Source: Alistipes sp. (GTDB lineage Bacteria > Bacteroidota > Bacteroidia > Bacteroidales > Rikenellaceae). Taken from it: a DNA stretch of 64,000 nt. The notes under the pieces are model-generated. The model did no database searches, was not told the DNA's origin, and was given only the letters and a program-made list of their open reading frames with translations. The stretch is taken from the NCBI GenBank assembly GCA_017416915.1, contig JAFQAN010000028.1:1-64000 (forward strand). The letters run 5' to 3'. Below are positions 19,931 through 28,961 of the stretch, piece by piece; within the stretch, counting starts at the first letter, position 1; each line of letters begins with the position of its first letter. A program made the translations under genes and the position numbers.

Positions 19931-20512
19931 ATGAGAAACACACTTAAAGGTACACTTACCGAGGAGAATTTATTGAAGGCTTTCGCTGGCGAGAGTCAGG
20001 CGCGTAACCGCTACAACTTCTTCGCATCGCAAGCCTCGAAGGAGGGTTACGAGCAGATTGCTGCCGTCTTTAATACTACGGCGGACCAAGAACGAGAACA
20101 CGCCAAGCGCTTCTTCAAATATTTGGAGGGCGGAATGGCTGTTATCCACAACGCCGCATATCCTGCGGGCATTATAGGCACTACTGAGCAGAATCTGCTT
20201 GCTGCTGCCGAGGGCGAACACGAGGAGTGGGAGACGCTCTATTCGCAATTTGCGGAGGTGGCACGTGGCGAGGGCTTCCAGAAGGTGGCGGCGACATTTC
20301 GCTTTGTTTCGGAGGTGGAGCGAGAACACGAACGTCGCTACCTCAAACTGTTGAGCCGCATCACCGATGGCGACTTTTTCAGACGCGACGAAGAGCTATG
20401 GTGGCAGTGTCGCAACTGCGGATACATCATCCGCGCTAAGGAGGCACCGAAGCTCTGCCCATCGTGCGAACACGAGCAGAAGTGGTTTGAGCCTATGTGC
20501 GACAACTATTAG
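19931..20512 (+). CDS. rbr: Rubrerythrin
   Basis: A non-haem di-iron peroxidase of 193 residues that detoxifies hydrogen peroxide in anaerobes. The ferritin-like domain shows the paired iron-binding motifs (FAGESQARNRY at about 19-29; EREHAKRF; EREHERRY). A C-terminal rubredoxin domain holds two CxxC knuckles (CRNCGY and CPSCEH). It is divergent from ettA and monocistronic. Such genes are usually oxidative-stress induced, but no operator is recognised here. Confidence 0.97.
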   Translation: MRNTLKGTLTEENLLKAFAGESQARNRYNFFASQASKEGYEQIAAVFNTTADQEREHAKRFFKYLEGGMAVIHNAAYPAGIIGTTEQNLLAAAEGEHEEWETLYSQFAEVARGEGFQKVAATFRFVSEVEREHERRYLKLLSRITDGDFFRRDEELWWQCRNCGYIIRAKEAPKLCPSCEHEQKWFEPMCDNY

Positions 20513-20633
20513 CAGCTTGCGACGCTCTCTATAATGGGTGCCTATCGGGTTTTATAAGCCTCGGCGGCACCCAACTTTATTGATGTAGGCTCTAAAAACG
20601 CGCAATTGGCAAACAAATTGAAGCAGCCGATGT

Positions 20634-21533
20634 ATGAGAATGTCGCTAAACAATATTATGGGTATAGGCTTCGCCGTGATGTCATCGGCGAGTTTTGGAC
20701 TAATACCACTATTTTCGATTCCGTTGCTTTCGGCAGGGTTGAACTCGCAGACGATATTATGTTATCGTTTCTTAGTTGCAACGCTGATAATGGCTGTGGT
20801 TATGTTAGTTACACGACGTAGCTTTAAGCTGCAAGCGAGGTTGGTATTTACAGTATTCTCGCTTTCAGCTCTTTATGCGGCAACAGCTATACTGCTTTTG
20901 GCGAGTTATAAGGATATTCCGAGTGGCGTTACCACCACCATACACTTCCTCTATCCGCTGGCTGTTACAGTTGTAATGTCTATCATATATGGCGAAAAAA
21001 CGACCATTACGACATACCTTGCCGTCTTAGTCTCGTTGCTTGGTGTGGCGCTGCTTGCCTGGGGCAACCACGATGCTCAGCACTTCCGACGTGGTGTTAT
21101 GCTCGCTCTGATGACCGTGGTCTGTTACGCCGCCTACATTATAGCCATTATGAAGAGTCGTGCTGCGGAGATTGACACGCTTGTATTGACCTTCTACGTG
21201 CTGCTATTTGGAACGATACTCTTCTTTGTATATGCCCTGCTTACCACTGGCATCGAGGCAATACATCAACCAGCAGGGTGGCGCGATGTGGTGATGTTGG
21301 CACTTGTCTGCACCGTCCTATCGGACCTTACGCTGATTAAGGCTATCAAGTGTATAGGCTCGACACTTACGTCGATACTTGGCTCGATGGAGCCTTTGAC
21401 GGCGGTGGTTGTTGGAGTGTTCTATTTTGACGAACACTTTGATATATCGAGCATTGTGGGACTTATATTAATCATTATCTCGGTAGTGCTTGTCATTGCA
21501 CAGACCTCAAAACAACAGAGGATGTATCACTAA
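20634..21533 (+). CDS. EamA/DMT-family transporter
   Basis: An integral membrane protein of 299 residues with about ten hydrophobic segments in two EamA-like repeats; TSILGSMEPLTAVVVGVFYFDE is the typical end of the second. It belongs to the drug/metabolite transporter superfamily, whose members export or import amino acids or other metabolites. The substrate cannot be told. Translation may begin at 20634 or at a second ATG at 20640. Confidence 0.85.
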   Translation: MRMSLNNIMGIGFAVMSSASFGLIPLFSIPLLSAGLNSQTILCYRFLVATLIMAVVMLVTRRSFKLQARLVFTVFSLSALYAATAILLLASYKDIPSGVTTTIHFLYPLAVTVVMSIIYGEKTTITTYLAVLVSLLGVALLAWGNHDAQHFRRGVMLALMTVVCYAAYIIAIMKSRAAEIDTLVLTFYVLLFGTILFFVYALLTTGIEAIHQPAGWRDVVMLALVCTVLSDLTLIKAIKCIGSTLTSILGSMEPLTAVVVGVFYFDEHFDISSIVGLILIIISVVLVIAQTSKQQRMYH

Positions 21534-21546
21534 GATACACCCTCTG
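21516..21546 (-). terminator. Terminator of the ECF sigma operon, inside the eamA end
   Basis: A 13-bp stem with one wobble (CAGAGGGTGTATC / GATACATCCTCTG on the minus strand) and a 5-nt loop, followed by TTGTTTTG. It overlaps the last codons of the convergent transporter gene. Confidence 0.6.
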
Positions 21547-21573
21547 CAACTAACACTTATATATCAATGCATA

Positions 21574-22014
21574 CTACATTGCCACCTGTACGTAGTCGTT
21601 TAACTTCTCTTCGGGAATATTGCCCGATATAACCGTTACGACGCCGTTTTCTGCCTGCTTAACTATGGCGATTATGTCAGTTACTACGCCCTGAGCCTTT
21701 ATTGTGTAGATTATGGCGCTCACCTCGTTAGAGTCGGTTTTTATCATTGGCTCAATGTTGTATCTGCCCATTATCGCTGTTGCCTCGTCGAATATCTCCG
21801 AGCTTGCTGCGGCGTTTGTCGAGGCGATAACGTCTATGGAGGTGATAAGGTCTGCCTCCTCCTTCAAGATAGTTTTGAGCATATCTGCTTCGAGGTGCGT
21901 TACCGTAACATCGTTTGTGAGGTAGTGCTTTGTACCTAAGGCTCTAAGCTCGGGCAACTGAGCAGAGGCGCATATTGGCAAACAAATCAAAATAAGTGCA
22001 ATAAAGCGTTTCAT
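21574..22014 (-). CDS. DUF4252 exported protein (copy 1)
   Basis: A small exported protein of 146 residues with a signal peptide (MKRFIALILICLPICASAQ) and a DUF4252-like body with the pattern ...TVTHLEADMLKTIL...EADLITSIDVI. It is about as long as the neighbouring gene at 22035 and clearly paralogous: same signal peptide style and matching core positions. It is the last gene of the sigma-factor operon. The function of DUF4252 is unknown; members sit in envelope-stress-like ECF operons in Bacteroidetes. Confidence 0.75.
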   Translation of the reverse strand: MKRFIALILICLPICASAQLPELRALGTKHYLTNDVTVTHLEADMLKTILKEEADLITSIDVIASTNAAASSEIFDEATAIMGRYNIEPMIKTDSNEVSAIIYTIKAQGVVTDIIAIVKQAENGVVTVISGNIPEEKLNDYVQVAM

Positions 22015-22034
22015 ATCAAGTGATTTTTATTTAG

Positions 22035-22469
22035 TTAAAACGAAATTATCTTTCCAACATCTTGCAGCTGAATATTGCTTCCTGCGAGCCTTACGCATAC
22101 ACCCTGGGTACTGCTCGACGTGTATATGAGCAGCTGCTCGACCTCTCCGTTTGAGAGTTTGCGGGTGTATATTTTTACGCGGTTGTCGTCGTTGTTTACC
22201 GACATCATCAACTTGTAGGCGCTCTCGGTTATCTTTGCGATGTCGTCCGAAAATTCGCTCAGTAGGTTGCTGTTTTCGACGTGTATTGCCTCCATACGAG
22301 ATATGCTCTCCTCCACGCCCATCGACTTTAATATATCGCCCGACAGCTCAATGATTGTTACCCCGTCGTACTTCGAATACTTGGACATAAGTCCCTCGAA
22401 AGAGTCTCTGTTCTGCGCCAAAGCGCAAAGTGGTAAACAGATAGCTATTAGTAATATAAACCGTTTCAT
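22035..22469 (-). CDS. DUF4252 exported protein (copy 2)
   Basis: Starts at the ATG at 22469 (144 residues), where MKRFILLIAICLPLCALAQ is a signal peptide nearly identical in form to that of the next gene. The core has TIIELSGDILKSMGVEESISRMEAI, aligning with the DUF4252 pattern. It appears to be a tandem duplicate diverged beyond easy nucleotide similarity. It sits 12 bases after the outer membrane protein gene. Confidence 0.72.
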   Translation of the reverse strand: MKRFILLIAICLPLCALAQNRDSFEGLMSKYSKYDGVTIIELSGDILKSMGVEESISRMEAIHVENSNLLSEFSDDIAKITESAYKLMMSVNNDDNRVKIYTRKLSNGEVEQLLIYTSSSTQGVCVRLAGSNIQLQDVGKIISF

Positions 22470-22481
22470 ATCAATCAATTT

Positions 22482-23348
22482 TTAGAACCATATACCAGCG
22501 CCTGCCGAGAGTCTATGCCCCTTGATATTCACTTCGCTCTTGTAGAAGTTCATCGGCGAGTAATTGACAAATGCGTAGAGTCTCTTCCAGCCTATTCGCC
22601 CCGTTATGCCGACCTGTATGGGGTTGAGAGGCATCGTACCTTCGATAGAGTGTCGTGGCTTTTTGTATTCGAGCGTGGAACAGAGTAGTACATCGAAATT
22701 GACACCAACGCCTACGAAGAAGTTACGCGCAATATTGAGGTTGAAGATTGCAGGAATGTGCATATAGGTTGTCCTTAGCTTCGACTTCTTGGTTGTGGGG
22801 TCAAGTGCCACGGGTTGTAGCTTGCCATCGGCGTACTCTAACGACACGTCGTTGTTGAGCGAGTAGTTCTCTGCCGTGATGCCAAAGCCTAAATCAAATG
22901 TGAGCAGCCTGTTTCTTGTAATAGAGGCATTTAGCGTGAATATATTTGTCGTTAGGCATATCGACTTATGGTTGATGAAGCCGATGAGGTTTGCCTCTTC
23001 GCCTGAGTATCCGACATAATCGGTGCCTACGAGGTAGTTACCGCCAAGCTCCACCGCTGCAAGATGGTTGTAGTTAGGGGCGTTGATACCCACTATGCCG
23101 AAATGTACGCGCCGCGAACGCGTCGTATAGACGCTCTTTGAAGAGGGCTTGCTGCTACTCTGCTTGTCGCCACGAATGAGAAATTCGTAGCCGTTGAGCA
23201 TTAGTGATAACCCGCCATCCTCGGCAGAGATGCTATTCTCTCCATCGTTGCCTATGTTGATTACTTGGCTATTTGCCTCTGTTCTCTCTTGTGCCGATAG
23301 GCTGACGGTTAAGCATAGCAAGATTGCTAAAAGGGGTATTCGTTTCAT
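22482..23348 (-). CDS. Outer membrane beta-barrel protein of ECF operon
   Basis: An exported protein of 288 residues with a signal peptide ending in SLSAQ. From about residue 85 there are repeated amphipathic strands with aromatic ends, and the protein ends in phenylalanine (GAGIWF), as outer membrane barrels do. No named family is recognised with certainty. Its place between the anti-sigma-like gene and DUF4252 genes suggests it is part of the sigma factor's own regulon. Confidence 0.65.
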   Translation of the reverse strand: MKRIPLLAILLCLTVSLSAQERTEANSQVINIGNDGENSISAEDGGLSLMLNGYEFLIRGDKQSSSKPSSKSVYTTRSRRVHFGIVGINAPNYNHLAAVELGGNYLVGTDYVGYSGEEANLIGFINHKSICLTTNIFTLNASITRNRLLTFDLGFGITAENYSLNNDVSLEYADGKLQPVALDPTTKKSKLRTTYMHIPAIFNLNIARNFFVGVGVNFDVLLCSTLEYKKPRHSIEGTMPLNPIQVGITGRIGWKRLYAFVNYSPMNFYKSEVNIKGHRLSAGAGIWF

Positions 23349-23383
23349 ATTAAACTACTATTAATGTTTATGTTTAGTTGTCG

Positions 23384-23869
23384 TTATCTACTCGCTGTGG
23401 GCAAGATGTTTACGTTGTTTATACACTCCATTGCAAATTGTAAGTCGCCAGCAACGCCACCCAATATCTCATCGACCTCGGCACGAGCCACAAGGCTATC
23501 ATCCACCCTCACTCCATCTTTGTAGCAGATGATACCCGCCTCGCTTGGCTGGGGCGCTAACTCAGCATCGGAACTCTTGCCGAAAATCACGATGCCTACA
23601 ATAATTGCCGCCGCCACAGCGCCACCTATACCACCTAACCACAACCTCATAGAGATAGCAACACGAGGCTTCGCGGGTTTAATCGGCTCTACGGGCGATT
23701 GCTCGAAGCGCATATCTGTCATTGCGCAGAGCATCACTTTCAGTGCGCGCCACTCATCGCTAAGGTCATCGTGCGAGTTGAGATAGTGGGCTATTTGCTG
23801 CTCCTCGGCAAGTGTTGTCTCGCCATCGAAGTACCTGTCTATGAGTTGTTTAATCTTGTCTCGTTCCAT
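23384..23869 (-). CDS. Putative anti-sigma factor (membrane protein)
   Basis: A protein of 161 residues with a cytoplasmic N-terminal helical segment (RDKIKQLIDRYFDGETTLAEEQQI, the pattern of Bacteroidetes anti-sigma-like proteins). One transmembrane segment (about 77-97) and a periplasmic tail with a predicted short domain follow. There is no HxxxCxxC zinc motif. It overlaps the sigma factor gene by 20 bases, the usual coupling of sigma and anti-sigma. The role is inferred from this context. Confidence 0.6.
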   Translation of the reverse strand: MERDKIKQLIDRYFDGETTLAEEQQIAHYLNSHDDLSDEWRALKVMLCAMTDMRFEQSPVEPIKPAKPRVAISMRLWLGGIGGAVAAAIIVGIVIFGKSSDAELAPQPSEAGIICYKDGVRVDDSLVARAEVDEILGGVAGDLQFAMECINNVNILPTASR

Positions 23870-24362
23870 AGTTCATCGCTTTTAATACCCTGTCTCTTAT
23901 CGTCTTTCTCGCTCTGGACAGATTCATTCTTACTGTTGTTGGGTCGCTCTCCATCGTTTCGGCTATCTCCTCGAAGGAGTACCCCTCGACGTCTCGCATA
24001 TATATTGTTATGCGTTGTCGTTCGGGAAGTTCAGCTATGTACTGCTGAGTTAGCGCCGCCATATCGTTTATCTCGATTATGCTGTTGCCGTCGCCGCTCG
24101 ACATCCCTCGGGTCTCGCTTATCGCCGTATCGCGTCTTTGCCGTAGCCTATCTATTGCCAAGTTGCGTGTCATACGACAGATGTAGGCGCGAGGGTAGCT
24201 ACGTGAGAGTACCTCGTCGCGAGTCCTCCATACCCGCTCATATACATCCTGAGCCACATCCTCCGCCTCGGAGCGGTCTGCCAGCAGGTTTAGTGCTAAG
24301 CGATAGACCGTATCCTTGACCTCGGTTATCAGCTCAATATATCTATCTGTCGTTGTACTCAC
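23850..24362 (-). CDS. ECF RNA polymerase sigma factor (RpoE-like)
   Basis: A group 4 sigma factor of 170 residues. Region 2 is seen in NLLADRSEAEDVAQDVYERVW and YICRMTRNLAIDRLRQ; region 4 in LPERQRITIYMRDVEGYSFEEIAE with its helix-turn-helix (ESDPTTVRMNLSRARK). The start is the GTG at 24362, as no ATG lies near. It leads an operon of five genes down to 21574 and probably drives its own transcription; the inducing signal is unknown. Confidence 0.88.
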   Translation of the reverse strand: MSTTTDRYIELITEVKDTVYRLALNLLADRSEAEDVAQDVYERVWRTRDEVLSRSYPRAYICRMTRNLAIDRLRQRRDTAISETRGMSSGDGNSIIEINDMAALTQQYIAELPERQRITIYMRDVEGYSFEEIAETMESDPTTVRMNLSRARKTIRDRVLKAMNYGTRQD

Positions 24363-24437
24363 AATGGCTGTTTTATTAGCTGTTTGCCTATATAACGAAT
24401 AACGACCGCGAAATGTAACACGCGGCCGTCATCTTTT

Positions 24438-24746
24438 TTACTTTTTCTTATCAAAGAGCTTTCCTTCGGGGCGGGCGGGAAACCATCCTCGTTCCACTCG
24501 CTTGCGCTGCTCGAATAGCTCGCCAATGCCCCATAGCGACGATGCCGCCCATACGGCAAGCAGTGTCGAGAGGAAGAGGTCGGCAACAAGCACCGAGCAT
24601 ACGCCCGTGATAATGCCGCTCAGAAGAAACAGCCACCATATCTTCACGCCGAAGTAGTACTCGCCCTTGATGACGATAGGGTGGAAGATGCCGATGATAA
24701 GAAAGGTCGCAATGCCTATAATAACGCCTGTAAAATGTAGCTCCAT
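24438..24746 (-). CDS. DUF4491 membrane protein
   Basis: A small membrane protein of 102 residues with three hydrophobic segments, starting MELHFTGVIIGIATFLIIG and ending in the soluble EQRKRVERGWFPARPE pattern characteristic of DUF4491. Function unknown. It is monocistronic, between the sigma operon and the porin gene. Confidence 0.75.
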   Translation of the reverse strand: MELHFTGVIIGIATFLIIGIFHPIVIKGEYYFGVKIWWLFLLSGIITGVCSVLVADLFLSTLLAVWAASSLWGIGELFEQRKRVERGWFPARPEGKLFDKKK

Positions 24747-24846
24747 ACTATTAATATATTTGTGTTGGCAAATGTATGTAAAAAATGGTAATCGACAAAC
24801 GGGTGCCGACTACCATTTATATTAGTTTTAATGCTATTTACGTGCG

Positions 24847-26175
24847 TTAGAAGTTATACTGCGCCATAAGGCTTATGCGGTTGGCGGTGTTGGTCTTGCC
24901 GCTCATATTCTCGCGTGAGCCACGGAGATACTCCAATGCGAGTGTGAAGTTAGGCGTAACGTTGCAGAAGAGGTTGGCAAACATATATTGTCCGCGGCGG
25001 TACTGCTCGTCCGAGAGGTAGCCGTTCTGCTTTTCGAGGTTTACCACCGAGTAGCCACCTGCCATCCACAGCATATTGGGGATGAAGTTAATCTGTGCGG
25101 CAGCCTGCCAGCCCCACATCGGCATTGTCTGCATCTTCTCAGGGTTTTCGGGGTTGTACGCAAAGTCGTATGGCGAGCCTGTAAGGTCCTGAATATATGG
25201 GGTTATGCCCTTGCCATATACACCATTCATATATATATCGACCCAGCGCGTGATGTCGATATGTCCGCTAAGCTGCACACCCCAGCCAAACTGTGTTGTA
25301 TTCTTGCCAAGACGGTTGTTGTGGAGGTACATATCGCGAACGACAGCCGATGCGCGCAGGTGGCTTGTGCGGTTAGCACCCCAGGCGTATTGGAAGTAGG
25401 CGATACCGTCGGGTACACGCTGCGAAATGGGCGAGAAGAACTCACCGTAGGTGCCATTGACATTGGGCATCTCGGCGGCGATACCGAAGGTGAGGTGGTC
25501 GCGGGCAAAGTCCACCTCGTAACGTATCATCTCGTTAAACTCGAAGTTATAGGCATTAGGACCCTCGAAATCAACGGTTTGTGGCGCTGCCATAAGGTCG
25601 CAGAAGGTGGTTACATCACGACCGATTGTGAAGCCGCCAACCTTGACGTATGCCGAGCGCAGACGTGGAATGTAGCTGAACTGCTCGCCGCCACGGAAGT
25701 CCATATCGGTATAGACCATAACGCGACCCAGCAGGCGGCTGTTGATTATCGCCTTTAAGAATACGCGAGAGGTCGAGGCATCCATCATAACACGCTGGCG
25801 ATTAGCATAGTTGGTACTCATCGGAATATCGTACGTCACGAAGTCGATGTTGTTTACCGACCCCATAAAGTCGTAGCTCGTGCGTAGATTTACCATACCG
25901 CCGAGAGCCAACGAAAAGCGATTATTCTTCGTGGCAAAGATAAATTGGGGGTTGTGCGACTGCTGGAAGCCATCGCGCGAGGTGGTGATGTAGTCCTCGA
26001 TAATGTTTACACGCACCTGCTCGGGGTCGTACTCCGCAAGCGCATCGCCCGATGCAATCATATAGATTGTTGGCGTGTACTCTTCGACCTCACAGCAGGT
26101 TGTCTGTGCCGACGCGGTAGCAATGCCACATAGAGACATCACTGCCGATAAAATTAAGTGTCTGTTTGTTTTCAT
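24847..26175 (-). CDS. DcaP-like outer membrane porin
   Basis: A signal peptide (1-23) precedes a barrel-type body of 442 residues in all, ending in phenylalanine (MAQYNF). The stretch LRSAYVKVGGFTIGRD, followed by FCDLMAAPQTVDFEGPNA, fits the DcaP trimeric porin family, whose members take up anionic or aromatic compounds. A short predicted coil follows the signal peptide (TIYMIASGDALAEYD). The substrate is unknown. It is monocistronic. Confidence 0.7.
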   Translation of the reverse strand: MKTNRHLILSAVMSLCGIATASAQTTCCEVEEYTPTIYMIASGDALAEYDPEQVRVNIIEDYITTSRDGFQQSHNPQFIFATKNNRFSLALGGMVNLRTSYDFMGSVNNIDFVTYDIPMSTNYANRQRVMMDASTSRVFLKAIINSRLLGRVMVYTDMDFRGGEQFSYIPRLRSAYVKVGGFTIGRDVTTFCDLMAAPQTVDFEGPNAYNFEFNEMIRYEVDFARDHLTFGIAAEMPNVNGTYGEFFSPISQRVPDGIAYFQYAWGANRTSHLRASAVVRDMYLHNNRLGKNTTQFGWGVQLSGHIDITRWVDIYMNGVYGKGITPYIQDLTGSPYDFAYNPENPEKMQTMPMWGWQAAAQINFIPNMLWMAGGYSVVNLEKQNGYLSDEQYRRGQYMFANLFCNVTPNFTLALEYLRGSRENMSGKTNTANRISLMAQYNF

Positions 26176-26488
26176 AATAATTAGGTTTTAGATTGTACCT
26201 TTCATTTGTTTTTCGTCGTCAGCAAAACGCAAGTAATATGCCAAAAGCGGAAAAAGGGTGGGTTGTTGTGTGTTGTGAGGGTGGCTACGAAGCTCAATAT
26301 TTGACATTTGTAAAGAGGAGGTAGTGTGAGCTGCGATAGAGCGAAAACGACCAATACAGCGCACGTGAAATAGAGCCACATATCGGGCTTAATGACAGGG
26401 TAGTAGGAGATGTTGTCTAATTGTGTTAGGAGGTTTACTAATAGCTTAAAACGTCCAATATGTCGAGCTGTTTGCGCTCATCTGAAAT
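26176..26488. other. Intergenic region without gene
   Basis: About 310 bases between the porin start and the ABC-F terminator. I see no open frame with coding character; the 5' leader and promoter of the porin must lie in its first part. Confidence 0.4.
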
Positions 26489-26533
26489 GGGCAAAAAGTA
26501 ACGCCTGCTAATTGATTGTTTAGCAGACGTTAC
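26489..26533 (-). terminator. Intrinsic terminator after ABC-F gene
   Basis: Minus-strand 14-bp stem (GTAACGTCTGCTAA / TTAGCAGGCGTTAC, one wobble) with an 8-nt loop, followed by TTTTTG. It lies 24 bases past the stop codon. Confidence 0.8.
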
Positions 26534-26556
26534 ATATTGTTTAACTTAACTAATTT

Positions 26557-28431
26557 CTACTCGCTAAGTTCTAACCAGCGAAGCTCCTTTTCATCTATAA
26601 TTGTAATCAACTCCTCGATGCGTTTTGAACACTCAGTAAGACGCTCGAACGAGAGGTCGCCCGATGATAACTCGCTCTCCAATGCGCTGCGCTCCTCGCC
26701 CAATGTGGCTAACTCTCTCTCGATTTGCTCCAATTCGCGCTGCTCCTTGAACGACAGCCTACGTTTTGAGCTATCGTGGCTGCGCTGTGCCTGCTGCTTG
26801 GGTGCCGAAGAGGTGGCGGTGCGGCTGTTTTTGGTGCGTTCCTCCTCCTTTTCGCGCATATATTCGCGATATTCGCTATACTGCCCTACAAAGTCCTTGA
26901 CAACGCCGTCGCCCTCGAAGATGAAGAGGTGGTCGGCGGTCTTATCTAAGAAGTAGCGGTCGTGAGAGACGATGAGTAACGAGCCTTTGAACTCTTGCAG
27001 ATACTCCTCCAATACGTTCAGTGTCATAATGTCGAGGTCGTTGGTAGGCTCGTCGAGGATGAGCATATTGGGGTTGCGCATAAGCACCGTGAGCAGGTAT
27101 AGGCGACGCTGCTCGCCACCGCTGAGTATGTCGATACGCTTATTAAAGGTCTCGTGGGGGAAGAGAAAGCGGTTAAGGTAGGTTGTAGCAGATATGGTGT
27201 GTCCGTCCGCCGCCTTGACAACGTCGGCAATCTCCTGTACGCACTCTAAGACGGTCTGCCCCGAGCGGAAGCTGATGCCGCGCTGCGTGTAGTAGCCTAT
27301 GCGTAGTGTCTCGCCACGTTCAACGATGCCGCTATCAGGCTCTAAATCGCCTGACATAAGGTTAAGAAACGTACTCTTACCCACGCCATTACGTCCTACG
27401 ATGCCTATGCGCTCGCCACGTGTAAACTTATACGAGAAGTCGCTGAGCATAGTGCGACCATCGAAGCTTAGGTTTACATTTGTACAGTCGATAATCTTGC
27501 GTCCCAAACGCGATGTGGCAACATCTATCTCGACGCTATCGTTGCGTAGGCTAACTGCCGCACGCTCTTTGAGGTCGTAAAAGGCGTTGATGCGGTAGCG
27601 AGCCTTGCCTGTGCGCGCTTGTGGGGTGCTACGTATCCACTCCAACTCGCGTCGTAGCAGGTTGCGCGACTTGTCGATGTCTGCCTGCATATTGGCGTAT
27701 CGCTCCTCGCGCTTCTCTAAGTACTGTGTGTAGTTGCCTCGGTAGGCATATAGCTTGCCGCGGTCAATCTCCATAATGGTATTGCATACGCGGTCTAAGA
27801 AGTAGCGGTCGTGGGTAACCATAAGCAGTGTGCAGCGTGAGCGTTGCAGGTAGCTCTCCAACTGTTCGATGACGTCAATGTCGAGGTGGTTGGTCGGCTC
27901 GTCCATAATCAAAAACTCCGCATTTTGGAGCATCATACAGGCTATTGCCACACGCTTTGCCTCGCCTCCTGATAGCTCGCGCATAGGTTGATTTAGACGC
28001 TCTATCTTCAACATTGTCAGCGTCTGGCGTATCTTCTGCTCCAACGACCAGCCGTCGATAAGGTCCATACCCGCCATTGCTCGCTCGATGCGTCTTGCAT
28101 TGCCACTCTCTACCGCCGCCTCGTACTCGCGTATCTCGGGCGAAAGGCTGCCCATACGCTCATACACCTCGTCAAAGACGGTGTTGTCGGGGTTGAACGT
28201 GGTGGTCTGGTCGAGAAAGGCTACGCGGATGTCCTTCATAAACTTAACCTCGCCGCCACGGTCGGAGTGTTCGACGCCAGCAAGTATCTTCAATAGCGAC
28301 GACTTTCCCGTGCCATTGGGGGCTACAAGGGCTATCTTGTCGCCCTCGTTGATGTTGAAGCTAATGTTGCTAAATAGGGTGCGGTCGCCGTATGACTTGG
28401 ATATGTTTTCTACTTGTAGGTAACTTGCCAT
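26557..28431 (-). CDS. ABC-F ATPase, Uup type
   Basis: A soluble duplicated ABC ATPase of 624 residues. Walker A sequences are APNGTGKSS and GRNGVGKST; the signatures (LSGGEAKRV and LSGGEQRRL) and Walker B (LIMDEPTNHLD and LILDEPTNDLD) are all intact. The C-terminal about 65 residues are a charged coiled coil, as in Uup, which acts on ribosomes or branched DNA. It is the last gene after the ABC transporter and acetyltransferase genes, 11 bases downstream. It is the second ABC-F in the window after EttA. Confidence 0.88.
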   Translation of the reverse strand: MASYLQVENISKSYGDRTLFSNISFNINEGDKIALVAPNGTGKSSLLKILAGVEHSDRGGEVKFMKDIRVAFLDQTTTFNPDNTVFDEVYERMGSLSPEIREYEAAVESGNARRIERAMAGMDLIDGWSLEQKIRQTLTMLKIERLNQPMRELSGGEAKRVAIACMMLQNAEFLIMDEPTNHLDIDVIEQLESYLQRSRCTLLMVTHDRYFLDRVCNTIMEIDRGKLYAYRGNYTQYLEKREERYANMQADIDKSRNLLRRELEWIRSTPQARTGKARYRINAFYDLKERAAVSLRNDSVEIDVATSRLGRKIIDCTNVNLSFDGRTMLSDFSYKFTRGERIGIVGRNGVGKSTFLNLMSGDLEPDSGIVERGETLRIGYYTQRGISFRSGQTVLECVQEIADVVKAADGHTISATTYLNRFLFPHETFNKRIDILSGGEQRRLYLLTVLMRNPNMLILDEPTNDLDIMTLNVLEEYLQEFKGSLLIVSHDRYFLDKTADHLFIFEGDGVVKDFVGQYSEYREYMREKEEERTKNSRTATSSAPKQQAQRSHDSSKRRLSFKEQRELEQIERELATLGEERSALESELSSGDLSFERLTECSKRIEELITIIDEKELRWLELSE

Positions 28432-28442
28432 AATTCAAATAA

Positions 28443-28961
28443 CTAATCGCGATTAGCTAAACTTAATTTAAGGTCGAAGGCGATGCGTTTGCCACTTGGG
28501 TAGTATATCGTCCCCGTAGGTTGAAAGCCGAGCTTGCGGAGCATCGAGAGCATACGTATATTACCTTCGTGGGTGTCGATACGAAAGCCGTAGATGGAGC
28601 GTTGCGTGGCAAGGTCCGTAGCATAGCGCATCATCCTCTCTGCAAGCCCCTGACGGCGAGCCGTACGGCTTACACATAGGCGGTGGATGACGACATAGCT
28701 ATTGGGCGTGTTCCACTGCTCATCGGCAATTTGTCGATATGCAGGCTCTTCGGCAAAGAGTATCGCTGCATAGGCAATAGGTCTGTCGCTATCATCGACA
28801 GCTACATAGCCGTTACCCTCACAGATGTCGTTCAGGATGACATCTTGCGAGGGGTAGCCATCTTGCCACTGGTCGATACCCAACTCCGCCAAGGCGAGCT
28901 GAGCATCGCTGACGATGTGCATAATCGCATCAATATCCTCACTACGTGCGCTACGTATCAT
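28443..28961 (-). CDS. GNAT family N-acetyltransferase
   Basis: 172 residues with the GNAT fold: IRSARSEDIDAIMHIV at the start, the acetyl-CoA loop in SRTARRQGLAERMM (Q/RxxGxG/A type), and the closing MLRKLGFQPTGTIYY. The acceptor is unknown. The ATG overlaps the permease stop by 4 bases, so it is translationally coupled to the ABC transporter. Confidence 0.85.
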   Translation of the reverse strand: MIRSARSEDIDAIMHIVSDAQLALAELGIDQWQDGYPSQDVILNDICEGNGYVAVDDSDRPIAYAAILFAEEPAYRQIADEQWNTPNSYVVIHRLCVSRTARRQGLAERMMRYATDLATQRSIYGFRIDTHEGNIRMLSMLRKLGFQPTGTIYYPSGKRIAFDLKLSLANRD

